A stretch of 6,715 nt of DNA, taken from GCA-2699365 sp036160955 (GTDB lineage: Bacteria > Verrucomicrobiota > Verrucomicrobiia > Opitutales > Coraliomargaritaceae). Under the pieces are notes generated by a model that saw only the letters and a list, made by a program, of their open reading frames with translations, had not been told where the DNA came from and did no database searches. Below, in pieces: positions 1 through 6,714 of this stretch. The position numbers and the translations under genes were made by a program. The stretch's first letter is position 1; every line of letters starts with the position of its first letter. The DNA is taken from contig JAYYDJ010000093.1 in the NCBI GenBank assembly GCA_036160955.1, forward strand, positions 1 through 6,715. The letters run 5' to 3'.

Positions 1-2
1 CG

Positions 3-113
3 TCGGTTCTCTGGCCAGACTTCGGTGAAGCTGAATTTAAAATAGCGATCGAAGACTACGTCGAGCGTGAGCGTCGCTACGGAAAAACTACTTGCCAATT
101 TCACAATACATAA
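3..113 (+). CDS. uppS: Undecaprenyl diphosphate synthase, C-terminal end (partial)
   Basis: Only the last 36 codons are in the window; the gene begins upstream. The reading frame starting at base 3 gives SVLWPDFGEAEF, then a segment with the pattern DYVERERRYGK, and stops at TAA. The W-P-D-F motif followed by an alpha helix and the R-E-R-R-[FY]-G pattern is the characteristic C-terminus of the cis-prenyltransferase family (UppS/IspU), where these arginines belong to the isopentenyl diphosphate binding region. The family condenses farnesyl diphosphate with eight isopentenyl diphosphates to make the C55 carrier for peptidoglycan and other surface polymers, acting at the inner face of the membrane. 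The stop lies 27 bases before cdsA, which supports co-transcription. The last eight residues (TTCQFHNT) are a short unconserved tail. The short length is due only to the window edge. Confidence 0.9.
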   Translation, partial: SVLWPDFGEAEFKIAIEDYVERERRYGKTTCQFHNT

Positions 114-140
114 ACGATCAGAACCTTTATTAAAAAGATA

Positions 141-971
141 ATGCGTCAGCGTATTTTTAGCTTCATCGCCCTATGGGCAATCACTGGTATATCACTTCTA
201 TTTTTTGGAGTTCATGCAGGTATTTTCCTCATTACTGTAATCTCTTTTTTCACACAGCTTGAGTTATACCAACTCTTTGAGAAAATGGGCTTACGCCCAA
301 TCAAATCCATTGGTCTTATAGGTGGATCCGTGATCTCTTTGGGTGCGTACTACTTACCTGACTTAGACGCTGGTAATGATCTTTTTTTACTAATCTTTTT
401 ACTACTGACCTTAATAATTATTCGCATGGACTTACAAGCTGGGCGCTTGCGTAGCTTCATGCCTACCTTATTTGGTTTAATCTATGTTCCCTACCTGTTA
501 CATTTCTTAATCAAAATAGTTCGTCTGGCAGAAGTTAGTAATTACGGTAGTACTACAGGCATTTTCTTGACTATCTGGATTGTCGCAGTCGCAAAGAGTA
601 CCGATGTGGGGGGCTTTCTTGTAGGAATGCGTATCGGTAGAACACCGCTGTCAGTTATTAGCCCGAAAAAGACTTACGAAGGAGCGACAGGTGGTATATT
701 ATTTGCAGTAATCGCAGGGCTCTTACTTCTAAGCATATTTAAATCGCTCTTACCTGAAGACTTTAGCTGGTGGCTCGCAATATTCATTGCGACTCTAGTT
801 GCTATTGCATCAATCGCTTCAGATCTGGTCGAATCAGCATTAAAGCGCCAAGCTAGAGTTAAGGACTCCGGCGATGTAATACCAGGAATTGGTGGATTTT
901 TTGACTTATCTGATAGCCTTATTCTAACTGCACCACTTGCTTATCTGCTTTTCAAATACACAGTATTATAA
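141..971 (+). CDS. cdsA: Phosphatidate cytidylyltransferase (CDP-diacylglycerol synthase)
   Basis: An integral membrane enzyme of 276 residues (E. coli CdsA is 285) that converts phosphatidic acid and CTP to CDP-diacylglycerol, the branch point for phospholipid synthesis. The chain is strongly hydrophobic, with roughly eight or nine membrane segments, for example around residues 5-37, 54-73, 80-95, 105-125, 183-203, 209-228 and 257-273. The conserved loop SPKKTYEG is at 174-181, preceded by S-T-D-V-G-G-F (153-159), matching the family's D-[TS]-[GA] region. The C-terminal family signature starts at S232 (SALKRQARVKDSGDVIPG), with K241, D242, G244, P248 and G249 kept, and continues as IGGFFDLSDS, keeping the acidic pair D255 and D258. 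Canonical H and R positions of the signature (PGHGG, DRxD) are I250 and L256 here. The ATG at 141 was chosen because it gives the full family length; only a weak AAAAAGA stretch precedes it. Nine bases separate its stop from dxr. Identification is firm; the signature deviation is probably lineage-specific. Confidence 0.94.
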   Translation: MRQRIFSFIALWAITGISLLFFGVHAGIFLITVISFFTQLELYQLFEKMGLRPIKSIGLIGGSVISLGAYYLPDLDAGNDLFLLIFLLLTLIIIRMDLQAGRLRSFMPTLFGLIYVPYLLHFLIKIVRLAEVSNYGSTTGIFLTIWIVAVAKSTDVGGFLVGMRIGRTPLSVISPKKTYEGATGGILFAVIAGLLLLSIFKSLLPEDFSWWLAIFIATLVAIASIASDLVESALKRQARVKDSGDVIPGIGGFFDLSDSLILTAPLAYLLFKYTVL

Positions 972-980
972 ACCTTACAG

Positions 981-2156
981 ATGAAACAATCTGCTTGCAA
1001 AAATGTCGTATTACTAGGAGCCACTGGATCCATCGGCACCAACGCTTTACGCGTACTTCGCAAACACCAAAGCAAATTAAAGTTAATTGGTGTAACCGCT
1101 CATTTAAATGATCAGAAGCTAGCAGATATTTGCCACGAATTTAAAGTTCCGCATGCTTCAATCACTGATTCGGATACCTACAAAAGAGCGAAAGTGGAAG
1201 GTCGTTTTCCCAGCGAAACACAATTGTTTGGGGGCAACGAAGCACTAATTGAAATTTCAACTCTTGAAAATGCTGACATTTTAGTACTTGGAGTCGTTGG
1301 TGCTTGTGGTCTAAAGCCTGCTTTAGCCGCTATAGACATGGGTAAAGAGATCGCACTTGCTAATAAGGAATTACTTGTACTTGGTGGTAGCTTCGTAATC
1401 GATGCTGCTAAACGCAGCGGATCAAAATTATTACCTACAGATAGTGAACACAATGCAATCTTCCAATGCCTCGAAGGTCATTCTAAGGCGGATGTTGAGA
1501 AATTGATTCTTACCGCATCGGGAGGGCAATTTCGGGATACTCCAATACAAGAACTTGCCTCTGTTACTCCTACCGATGCAACTCAGCATCCAAATTGGTC
1601 AATGGGTCAAAAGATTACAGTCGACTCTGCCACCATGGCAAACAAGGGGCTAGAACTCTTTGAAGCCCGCTGGTTGTTTAATTTAGAGCCATCTCGTTTG
1701 GAAGTAGTCATTCACCCGCAGAGCATAGCACACTCCTTTGTCCAGTTTATTGACGGTTCTATATTAGGTCAATTTACTCCCCCATCAATGACTTTTGCGA
1801 TTCAACACTGCTTACTTTATCCACATCGATCTGCAAGCGTCGAGCCAACATTAGATTTTAAACAATCGATGAAATGGGATTTCAAAAATCCAGATTTAGC
1901 TCGTTACCCATGTCTAAAATTAGCTTATGAATCATTAAATACCGGTGGTAATGCTTTGGCAATATACAATGCCTCCAATGAAATAGCAGTCGAAAGATTC
2001 TTGAATGGATCAGTTAATTATTTAGACATTCCTCGTATTATCGATTGGTGCTTAAGTAACGATACTAACTCTGCAGCTACGAGCGTGGAAGCATTGATTG
2101 AAATAGACGCTCGAACAAGAGTATTAGCTAATACATTTAAATCTTCATCAATGTAA
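981..2156 (+). CDS. dxr: 1-deoxy-D-xylulose 5-phosphate reductoisomerase
   Basis: Cytosolic enzyme that rearranges and reduces 1-deoxy-D-xylulose 5-phosphate to 2-C-methyl-D-erythritol 4-phosphate with NADPH, the committed step of the MEP isoprenoid pathway; the family is the target of fosmidomycin. It has 391 residues against 398 in E. coli. The N-terminal Rossmann motif GATGSIGTNALRVL is at 13-26, and ALANKELLVLGG at 125-136. The metal-binding motif LPTDSEHNAIFQ is at 151-162, with D154 and E156 as ligands. The mobile loop with HPNWSMG (203-209) contains the tryptophan that closes over the substrate, and TVDSATMANKGLELFEA (213-229) supplies N221, K222 and the third ligand E225. IHPQSIAHSFVQ (244-255) and the C-terminal helical domain, including NASNEIAVERFL (330-341), follow. 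All expected catalytic residues are present, so it should be active. The ATG at 981 is placed directly before the nucleotide-binding strand, 9 bases after cdsA; no Shine-Dalgarno sequence is visible. Confidence 0.98.
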   Translation: MKQSACKNVVLLGATGSIGTNALRVLRKHQSKLKLIGVTAHLNDQKLADICHEFKVPHASITDSDTYKRAKVEGRFPSETQLFGGNEALIEISTLENADILVLGVVGACGLKPALAAIDMGKEIALANKELLVLGGSFVIDAAKRSGSKLLPTDSEHNAIFQCLEGHSKADVEKLILTASGGQFRDTPIQELASVTPTDATQHPNWSMGQKITVDSATMANKGLELFEARWLFNLEPSRLEVVIHPQSIAHSFVQFIDGSILGQFTPPSMTFAIQHCLLYPHRSASVEPTLDFKQSMKWDFKNPDLARYPCLKLAYESLNTGGNALAIYNASNEIAVERFLNGSVNYLDIPRIIDWCLSNDTNSAATSVEALIEIDARTRVLANTFKSSSM

Positions 2157-2184
2157 AAAAAGTACGTTACTACAACTCATTAAT

Positions 2185-3624
2185 ATGTCTTTTCTAACTA
2201 ATTTATGGTTTATCGCCATCGCTGTATTTTGCTTAGGATTCTCAATTTTTATTCATGAGCTCGGTCATTTCCTAGCTGCTAAAAAGCGAGGACTTATTGC
2301 AGATAAATTTTCTATCGGTTTTGGTCCAAGACTCTTTGGATGGCATAAATATGGAACCGATTTTCGCATATCACTATTACCGCTAGGCGGCTACGTTTCT
2401 CTGCCTCAACTAGCAGATATGGGGCGCCTTGAGGGCAATAAAGAAGATAACATCTGCGAAATGCCTCCCATCTCTTATGCTGATAAGATGATTGTGGCAG
2501 TCATGGGAGCTGTGTGTAACTTAATTTTCGCATTTTTGCTATCTTTGGTACTATGGGGAGTCGGAAGAGAAATCATCAAGACTACAGAGGTCGGTTATAT
2601 TGCTGAGACTGTCGTCAACAGCTCTAACCAAACAGTAGCAGGTCCTGCCCTAGTCGCTGGCCTCCTAAAAGGTGATAAAATTGTTAGCATCGATGGACAA
2701 GCAATAAGTAGTTGGATGCAGTATCAAAATGTATTAATGACTAGTACTGGGCGTACCAAAGAAGGTCGAGCTATAGTAGAGTTAGAAATACTTCGTGATG
2801 AACAAAAAATGTCCTTAACTGTATACCCACAAACCGTTTCTTCTGAAGCGATACGACATATTGGTATTTATCCTATTTCTGACAGCAATGCGGCACCAAT
2901 AATCGTACATTTAGAGCCGGACATGCCTGCTGTTAGAGCAGGTTTAAAAGCAGGCGATCGAATCATAGAACTCGATGGACAAACAGTTATTTCTAGTGGT
3001 TTTCTTTCCACATATTTAGCCAATCACGGCGATCGCATCATACAAATAACTGTCGATCGAAACGGAGATACGTTAGTTATTCCTGTTCAACCTCGAGTAA
3101 AAGCAGGAGAACAAACACCGCGCTTCGGATTTGCATATGACTATCCTTTCAAGACCGAACGGATCCATTATAACCCTGCAGAACAAATGCTGCAATTTGC
3201 AAATACTATGCGTCGGACCTTATTTGCCTTAATACATAAAGGATCAGACGTTAAGGTTCGTAACATGAGCGGACCGGTAGGAATCGTGCATGGATTGAGT
3301 ACTATGGCTCGTTATGGTTGGGTTGATCTTATTTGGTTTCTCGCGCTGATTAATGTTAATTTAGCACTTTTTAATTTATTGCCCATTCCTGTACTTGACG
3401 GAGGACATATGCTTTTTGCAACTCTTTCTAAAGTAATAGGCAGACCGCTACCAAGAAAGCTTATGGAAAGCACTCAGTTTGCCTTTGTAATATTGCTTCT
3501 AGGATTTGTCGCTTATGTAAGTTTTTTTGATATAGGAAGAGTCGGTCGTAGCTCGGGTTTAATAAATGATGATGTTGTAGCTAATGAACCAGTTGATCCT
3601 ACTATAGAAAGAATTGATCCCTAA
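2185..3624 (+). CDS. rseP: Site-2 zinc metalloprotease RseP (M50 family) with two PDZ domains
   Basis: Inner-membrane intramembrane protease of 479 residues (E. coli RseP is 450). The first membrane helix carries the zinc site HELGH (24-28), and the second catalytic motif NLLPIPVLDGGH (397-408) with aspartate D405 lies in a later helix. SLLPLGGYV (63-71) is the conserved loop after the first helix, and KMIVAVMGAVCNLIFAFLLS (101-120) starts the second helix. Two PDZ domains lie in the periplasmic part: one around 136-215 (LVAGLLKGDKIVSIDG, 156-171) and one around 236-303 (AGLKAGDRIIELDG, 252-265). NMSGPVGI (360-367) is also a family hallmark. The last membrane helix is near 430-448, followed by an acidic tail of about 25 residues. 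In Gammaproteobacteria RseP cuts the anti-sigma factor RseA and clears remnant signal peptides; the substrate here is unknown, and no anti-sigma gene is in the window. The position between dxr and ispG is part of the conserved envelope cluster. No Shine-Dalgarno sequence precedes the ATG. Confidence 0.96.
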   Translation: MSFLTNLWFIAIAVFCLGFSIFIHELGHFLAAKKRGLIADKFSIGFGPRLFGWHKYGTDFRISLLPLGGYVSLPQLADMGRLEGNKEDNICEMPPISYADKMIVAVMGAVCNLIFAFLLSLVLWGVGREIIKTTEVGYIAETVVNSSNQTVAGPALVAGLLKGDKIVSIDGQAISSWMQYQNVLMTSTGRTKEGRAIVELEILRDEQKMSLTVYPQTVSSEAIRHIGIYPISDSNAAPIIVHLEPDMPAVRAGLKAGDRIIELDGQTVISSGFLSTYLANHGDRIIQITVDRNGDTLVIPVQPRVKAGEQTPRFGFAYDYPFKTERIHYNPAEQMLQFANTMRRTLFALIHKGSDVKVRNMSGPVGIVHGLSTMARYGWVDLIWFLALINVNLALFNLLPIPVLDGGHMLFATLSKVIGRPLPRKLMESTQFAFVILLLGFVAYVSFFDIGRVGRSSGLINDDVVANEPVDPTIERIDP

Positions 3625-3645
3625 AAATATTCTATCATACTAGCT

Positions 3646-5697
3646 ATGTCATCTGCAGACTCAGCACCACTAAATTATTGCGCATCACGCTTTCAGGCTA
3701 TTCGGCGCGTGAGTTCAGTTGTCCAAGTAGGCTCTATAGGGATAGGGGGTGACAATCCACTACGAGTGCAGTCTATGACAACAACAAACACCCAAGACAT
3801 CCATGCAACAGTACGACAGACCCTAGCTCTTGTTGAAGCAGGTTGCGAGATTGTAAGGATCACCGCTCCGAATAAAAAAGCTGCTCAAGCGCTTGCAGAA
3901 ATCTCAAAAAACCTACGCGCAGCAAAGTGTAATGTACCTTTGGTAGCAGATATTCACTTTCTGCCATCTGCAGCAATGGAAGCAGCAAAATACGTGGAGA
4001 AAGTTCGAATCAATCCAGGCAATTATGCAGATAAAAAGAAATTTACTGTCACCGAATACAGCGATTTAGCTTACAACGAGGAACTCGATCGACTTTACGA
4101 ATCGGTTTCACCGATTATTAAACGATGCAAAGAACTCGGTCGTGCCATGCGAATTGGAACCAATCATGGTTCTCTATCAGATCGTATAATGAATCGGTAC
4201 GGTGACACTCCACTTGGAATGGTTGAGAGTGCACTCGAATTTATCCGTATTGCAGAAAGCCATGGCTATTATAATATCTGCTTGTCGATGAAAGCCAGCA
4301 ATCCAAAGGTTATGATTGAAGCCTATCGACTTGCAGTAGCTCGAATGCAAAAAGAAGATATGCACTACCCTTTGCATCTCGGTGTTACCGAAGCAGGTGA
4401 TGGCGAAGACGCTCGAATTAAAAGTGCTATTGGTATAGGCGCGCTACTCACTGATGGACTTGGAGATACCTTACGGGTCTCACTAACAGAGGATCCAGTT
4501 AATGAGATTCCGGTGGCACTTGACTTAGCAAACAAGGCCATGGACTTATGGAAAAAATCAAAAACTATCCATAACTCAATAACGCATGACAGTATCGATC
4601 CCTATAATTTTAACCGCCGAGCAACTCGTGTACTTCGCTTAGGACCTAAATCACAGATTGGCGGTAATTTAGCCCCCGCAATCATCGTCAAATCACTCGA
4701 ATCGCTATCTAATCCAACAAACATAATTCAAGCTGTTTGCCGAACACAGACTAAATTAAAAGATTGTCACTTGGAGGGCCTACAAATTAAAATCGAAAGC
4801 TCAGAAGATCTCATTGCATTTATCGGATTACATGAAGCCCTTCACAGCGTGGTACAATTCTTTGCCCTGGAGATCAGTACTAATATTGACTTGAGCGAAC
4901 TGGAGCAATTCTCATGGCCGAAAGGCCAAGCAGGTGTTATTATACTGCAAAAAGTTAATACAGAAGATGCTTTCTACGCCACTGAGTTACTAAATTTTTG
5001 CCGCGTTAAAGGGTTTATTTTAGCAATCGACTGTAGTGCGGATGCTCTGAGATCTGAGATAGGGGAACAATTACGAGTAATGGGCAGTGATCGCTTAATC
5101 ATAAGCAGTCAACAATCAGAAGGAGTTTCACATCCACTTGGACATTACCGAGAGCTTAGCGAAGCAGCCAATGAATTCCTGCCTGATGTACCCATTTGGA
5201 TACGTAACACTAAAGAAAATACACTTGCTACGCAAGACTACTTTGGAGATCGCCTCATCGAATCGAGCCAATTTAGTGGTGCCCTACTCTGTGATGGAAT
5301 AGGTGACATTATTAGCATCGAGACTGAGCCAGTACTAGAAAAAGGTACTGCCCTAGCTTATAATATTCTACAAGGCGCACGGTCACGTATCTCAAAAACC
5401 GAATTTGTTGCTTGCCCTAGCTGTGGACGTACACTCTTTGATCTGCAAAGTGTAACGCAAACTATTCGTGCTCGAACCAAACACCTCAAAGGTGTTACGA
5501 TAGCAATCATGGGTTGTATTGTCAACGGTCCTGGGGAGATGGCAGATGCAGATTTCGGATATGTTGGCGGCGCACCTAACAAAATAAACCTCTATGTTGG
5601 TAAAGAATGTGTTGAGTACAACGTGCACGAAAGCGAAGCCCTCAATCACTTAGTAGAGCTAATCAAAAAAAACGGCAAGTGGGTAGAGCCTACTTAA
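3646..5697 (+). CDS. ispG: 4-hydroxy-3-methylbut-2-enyl diphosphate synthase, long three-domain form
   Basis: Iron-sulfur enzyme of the penultimate MEP step, converting methylerythritol cyclodiphosphate to HMBPP by two-electron reduction. At 683 residues it is far longer than the two-domain form (E. coli about 370). The N-terminal TIM-barrel domain spans about 20-300: LRVQSMTTTNTQD (39-51), VADIHFLPSAA (100-110), KVRINPGN (119-126), MRIGTNHGSLSDR (168-180), then HLGVTEAGDGEDARIKSAIG (244-263) and LLTDGLGDTLRVSLTEDP (267-284). An extra domain of about 280 residues (roughly 300-580) follows; in long-form enzymes it is a second barrel-like insert (A*) with a structural role. The C-terminal cluster domain has CPSCGRT (590-596) and GCIVNGPGE (623-631), giving cysteines C590, C593 and C624 plus glutamate E631 as ligands of the [4Fe-4S] cluster. 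All are intact. The gene starts 21 bases after rseP with no Shine-Dalgarno sequence, and its TAA overlaps the stop of the converging rdgB gene. Confidence 0.97.
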   Translation: MSSADSAPLNYCASRFQAIRRVSSVVQVGSIGIGGDNPLRVQSMTTTNTQDIHATVRQTLALVEAGCEIVRITAPNKKAAQALAEISKNLRAAKCNVPLVADIHFLPSAAMEAAKYVEKVRINPGNYADKKKFTVTEYSDLAYNEELDRLYESVSPIIKRCKELGRAMRIGTNHGSLSDRIMNRYGDTPLGMVESALEFIRIAESHGYYNICLSMKASNPKVMIEAYRLAVARMQKEDMHYPLHLGVTEAGDGEDARIKSAIGIGALLTDGLGDTLRVSLTEDPVNEIPVALDLANKAMDLWKKSKTIHNSITHDSIDPYNFNRRATRVLRLGPKSQIGGNLAPAIIVKSLESLSNPTNIIQAVCRTQTKLKDCHLEGLQIKIESSEDLIAFIGLHEALHSVVQFFALEISTNIDLSELEQFSWPKGQAGVIILQKVNTEDAFYATELLNFCRVKGFILAIDCSADALRSEIGEQLRVMGSDRLIISSQQSEGVSHPLGHYRELSEAANEFLPDVPIWIRNTKENTLATQDYFGDRLIESSQFSGALLCDGIGDIISIETEPVLEKGTALAYNILQGARSRISKTEFVACPSCGRTLFDLQSVTQTIRARTKHLKGVTIAIMGCIVNGPGEMADADFGYVGGAPNKINLYVGKECVEYNVHESEALNHLVELIKKNGKWVEPT

Positions 5698-5701
5698 GTA
5701 G
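5690..5701. repeat. Perfect 12-base palindrome holding two overlapping stop codons
   Basis: CTACTTAAGTAG reads the same on both strands. Its centre TTAA contains the TAA stop of ispG (plus strand, 5695-5697) and the TAA stop of rdgB (minus strand, 5696-5694), so the two converging genes overlap by four bases. Because of the symmetry both genes end with the same codons, ACT TAA (Thr, stop). A folded RNA would have at most a four-pair stem with a TTAA loop and no following U-run, so this is not a convincing intrinsic terminator. It may be no more than a consequence of tight packing. Confidence 0.85.
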
Positions 5702-6305
5702 ATTGTACATCCAATCCCTGTAATTCTTGGCACATAGAGCGAACCGCTAATGCACGGTGACTGATTTCACTTTTAGTTGCATCACCAAGTTCAGCAAAGC
5801 TATGCGCATAACCGTTTGGAATAAAGACTGGATCATATCCAAAACCTGCACCTGCCGTAGCGTTCATAGCGATATGACCCTCGCATGCTCCTGTGAAATG
5901 CATAATACGCCCATCTGGATTTATTAAACATAGTGCACAGTTAAAGCGTGCAGTGCGCTGCCGCACCGGCACCGATTGAAGCACCTTCAATAGTTTATCT
6001 ACGTTTTGCTCATCGTTAGCTTGCTCGCCAGCGTAACGAGCTGAGTAAACACCTGGCGCCCCATCTAAGGCATCTACTAATAAACCCGAATCATCTGCTA
6101 GAATCCATGCATCTGAGGGTGCAATCTGCATCAAAGCTAAGGCTTTTTTTTGTGCATTTTCAATAAAAGTCTCTCCATCTTCATTCACTAAAGGCATTCC
6201 ACCACATATCCTAGCTGAGCATACTTTAAATGGCAGGACACCTTGAAATAAAACATCAAGCTCCTTAACTTTATGAATATTGCTGGAAGCAATGATTAGC
6301 TGCAT
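5694..6305 (-). CDS. rdgB: Non-canonical purine NTP pyrophosphatase (RdgB/HAM1 family)
   Basis: Cytosolic house-cleaning enzyme of 203 residues (E. coli RdgB is 197). The family hydrolyses dITP, ITP and XTP to monophosphate and pyrophosphate, keeping deaminated purines out of DNA and RNA. The N-terminal substrate-binding motif is IIASSNIHKVKEL (4-16), the family's S-x-N-x-x-K-x-x-E pattern. GETFIENAQKKA (44-55) follows, then ADDSGLLVDALDGAPGVYSARYAG (70-93), where D71 is the likely general base and D71/D72 bind magnesium. TARFNCALCLI (118-128), FGYDPVF (155-161) and the base-recognition motif SHRA (182-185) complete the fold. FAELGDATKSEISHRA keeps the normal family order. The ATG at 6305 lies directly before the first beta strand, as is usual; upstream bases lack a Shine-Dalgarno sequence. 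It sits 37 bases downstream of ribD on the same strand, so the two are probably co-transcribed, and converges on ispG. Codons around 53-55 contain a run of eight A. Confidence 0.97.
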   Translation of the reverse strand: MQLIIASSNIHKVKELDVLFQGVLPFKVCSARICGGMPLVNEDGETFIENAQKKALALMQIAPSDAWILADDSGLLVDALDGAPGVYSARYAGEQANDEQNVDKLLKVLQSVPVRQRTARFNCALCLINPDGRIMHFTGACEGHIAMNATAGAGFGYDPVFIPNGYAHSFAELGDATKSEISHRALAVRSMCQELQGLDVQST

Positions 6306-6342
6306 AGAATATAACAGTAAGGAAAATATAAATTTACTCGGG

Positions 6343-6714
6343 TTAATACAGATGGCCGCGCACTAAAAGGTCATCTTCAAAGCGCGTGTATTGAATTTGC
6401 TGCAGTTCATTAGAAACTTCCAAAGTTTTAGTGTTATTAGGAAAGCTTAGAATAAAGCGATCCCCCTCGAGATCGTGACACAAATACTTTTGGGCTATGT
6501 AATGGAATAAATAATCAACTTTGCGCTCCTTAATCAAAGCATTGAACAAGGTAGGTCCCGGCTCTATATACACACCACATATTTCCTCAGAATAACAGCG
6601 CTCACAGAAGGCAGAAAAATCTACATGCCCTTCGACTAAAGGAAGTCTCCAAACCGTTGCCCCAAAATTTTCCAATATTGCTTGTGCAGTGTTCGACGCA
6701 GACTCGTCACAAAC
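6343..6714 (-). CDS. ribD: Riboflavin biosynthesis protein RibD, C-terminal reductase domain (partial)
   Basis: The frame stays open to the window end, so this is the C-terminal 123 residues of a longer protein; the TTG at 6675 is an internal leucine, not a start. In the family this domain reduces 5-amino-6-ribosylamino-uracil 5'-phosphate with NADPH, and a cytidine-deaminase-like domain normally precedes it. What identifies it is a Rossmann-like stretch ending ENFGATVWRLP, then ICGVYIEPGPTLFNALI, matching the family's V-x-[VI]-E-[GA]-G-P-T-L-x-x-[AS]-L motif, followed by KVDYLFHYIAQKYL, matching V-D-E-L-x-x-Y-x-A-P-x-[LI]-[LI]. The end (RFEDDLLVRGHLY) matches the usual final strand with G-x-D-[LV]. 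Deviations are a proline in EPGP where G or A is usual, Q for P in the IAPK motif, and loss of the glycine-rich G-[GS]-x-[AG] loop after it. It lies upstream of rdgB on the same strand. Whether the deaminase domain is present cannot be seen. Confidence 0.85.
   Translation of the reverse strand, partial: VCDESASNTAQAILENFGATVWRLPLVEGHVDFSAFCERCYSEEICGVYIEPGPTLFNALIKERKVDYLFHYIAQKYLCHDLEGDRFILSFPNNTKTLEVSNELQQIQYTRFEDDLLVRGHLY

Noticed and set aside
1178..1453. Minus-strand open frame of 91 codons inside dxr
   Set aside because: It lies wholly antisense to the conserved nucleotide-binding and metal-binding region of dxr, resembles no family I know, and has no visible start signals. It is a shadow of the real gene.
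3027..3060. CGATCG sites (five in the window, including one GCGATCGC) as a possible HIP1-like repeat or motif
   Set aside because: About one would be expected by chance at this base composition, but most of these fall on Asp-Arg or similar codon pairs and only one is the full octamer, so codon use explains them better than a dispersed element.
3625..3645. CATACT shortly before ispG and TATATT shortly before rdgB as -10 boxes of leaderless transcripts
   Set aside because: The matches are partial, no -35 element is clear, and such hexamers are common in AT-rich spacers. I cannot support a promoter at either place.
4177..4377. Minus-strand open frame of 66 codons inside ispG
   Set aside because: Antisense to the conserved TIM-barrel part of ispG, with composition expected from the opposite strand and no recognisable motif.
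5358..5649. Two overlapping minus-strand open frames inside the 3' part of ispG
   Set aside because: They overlap each other in different frames and lie antisense to the iron-sulfur domain, whose cysteine motifs are clearly coding on the plus strand.
6673..6675. TTG as a possible start for a short stand-alone reductase gene
   Set aside because: The frame continues upstream without a stop to the window edge, and the upstream residues fit the preceding part of a RibD reductase domain, so the gene is partial rather than short.
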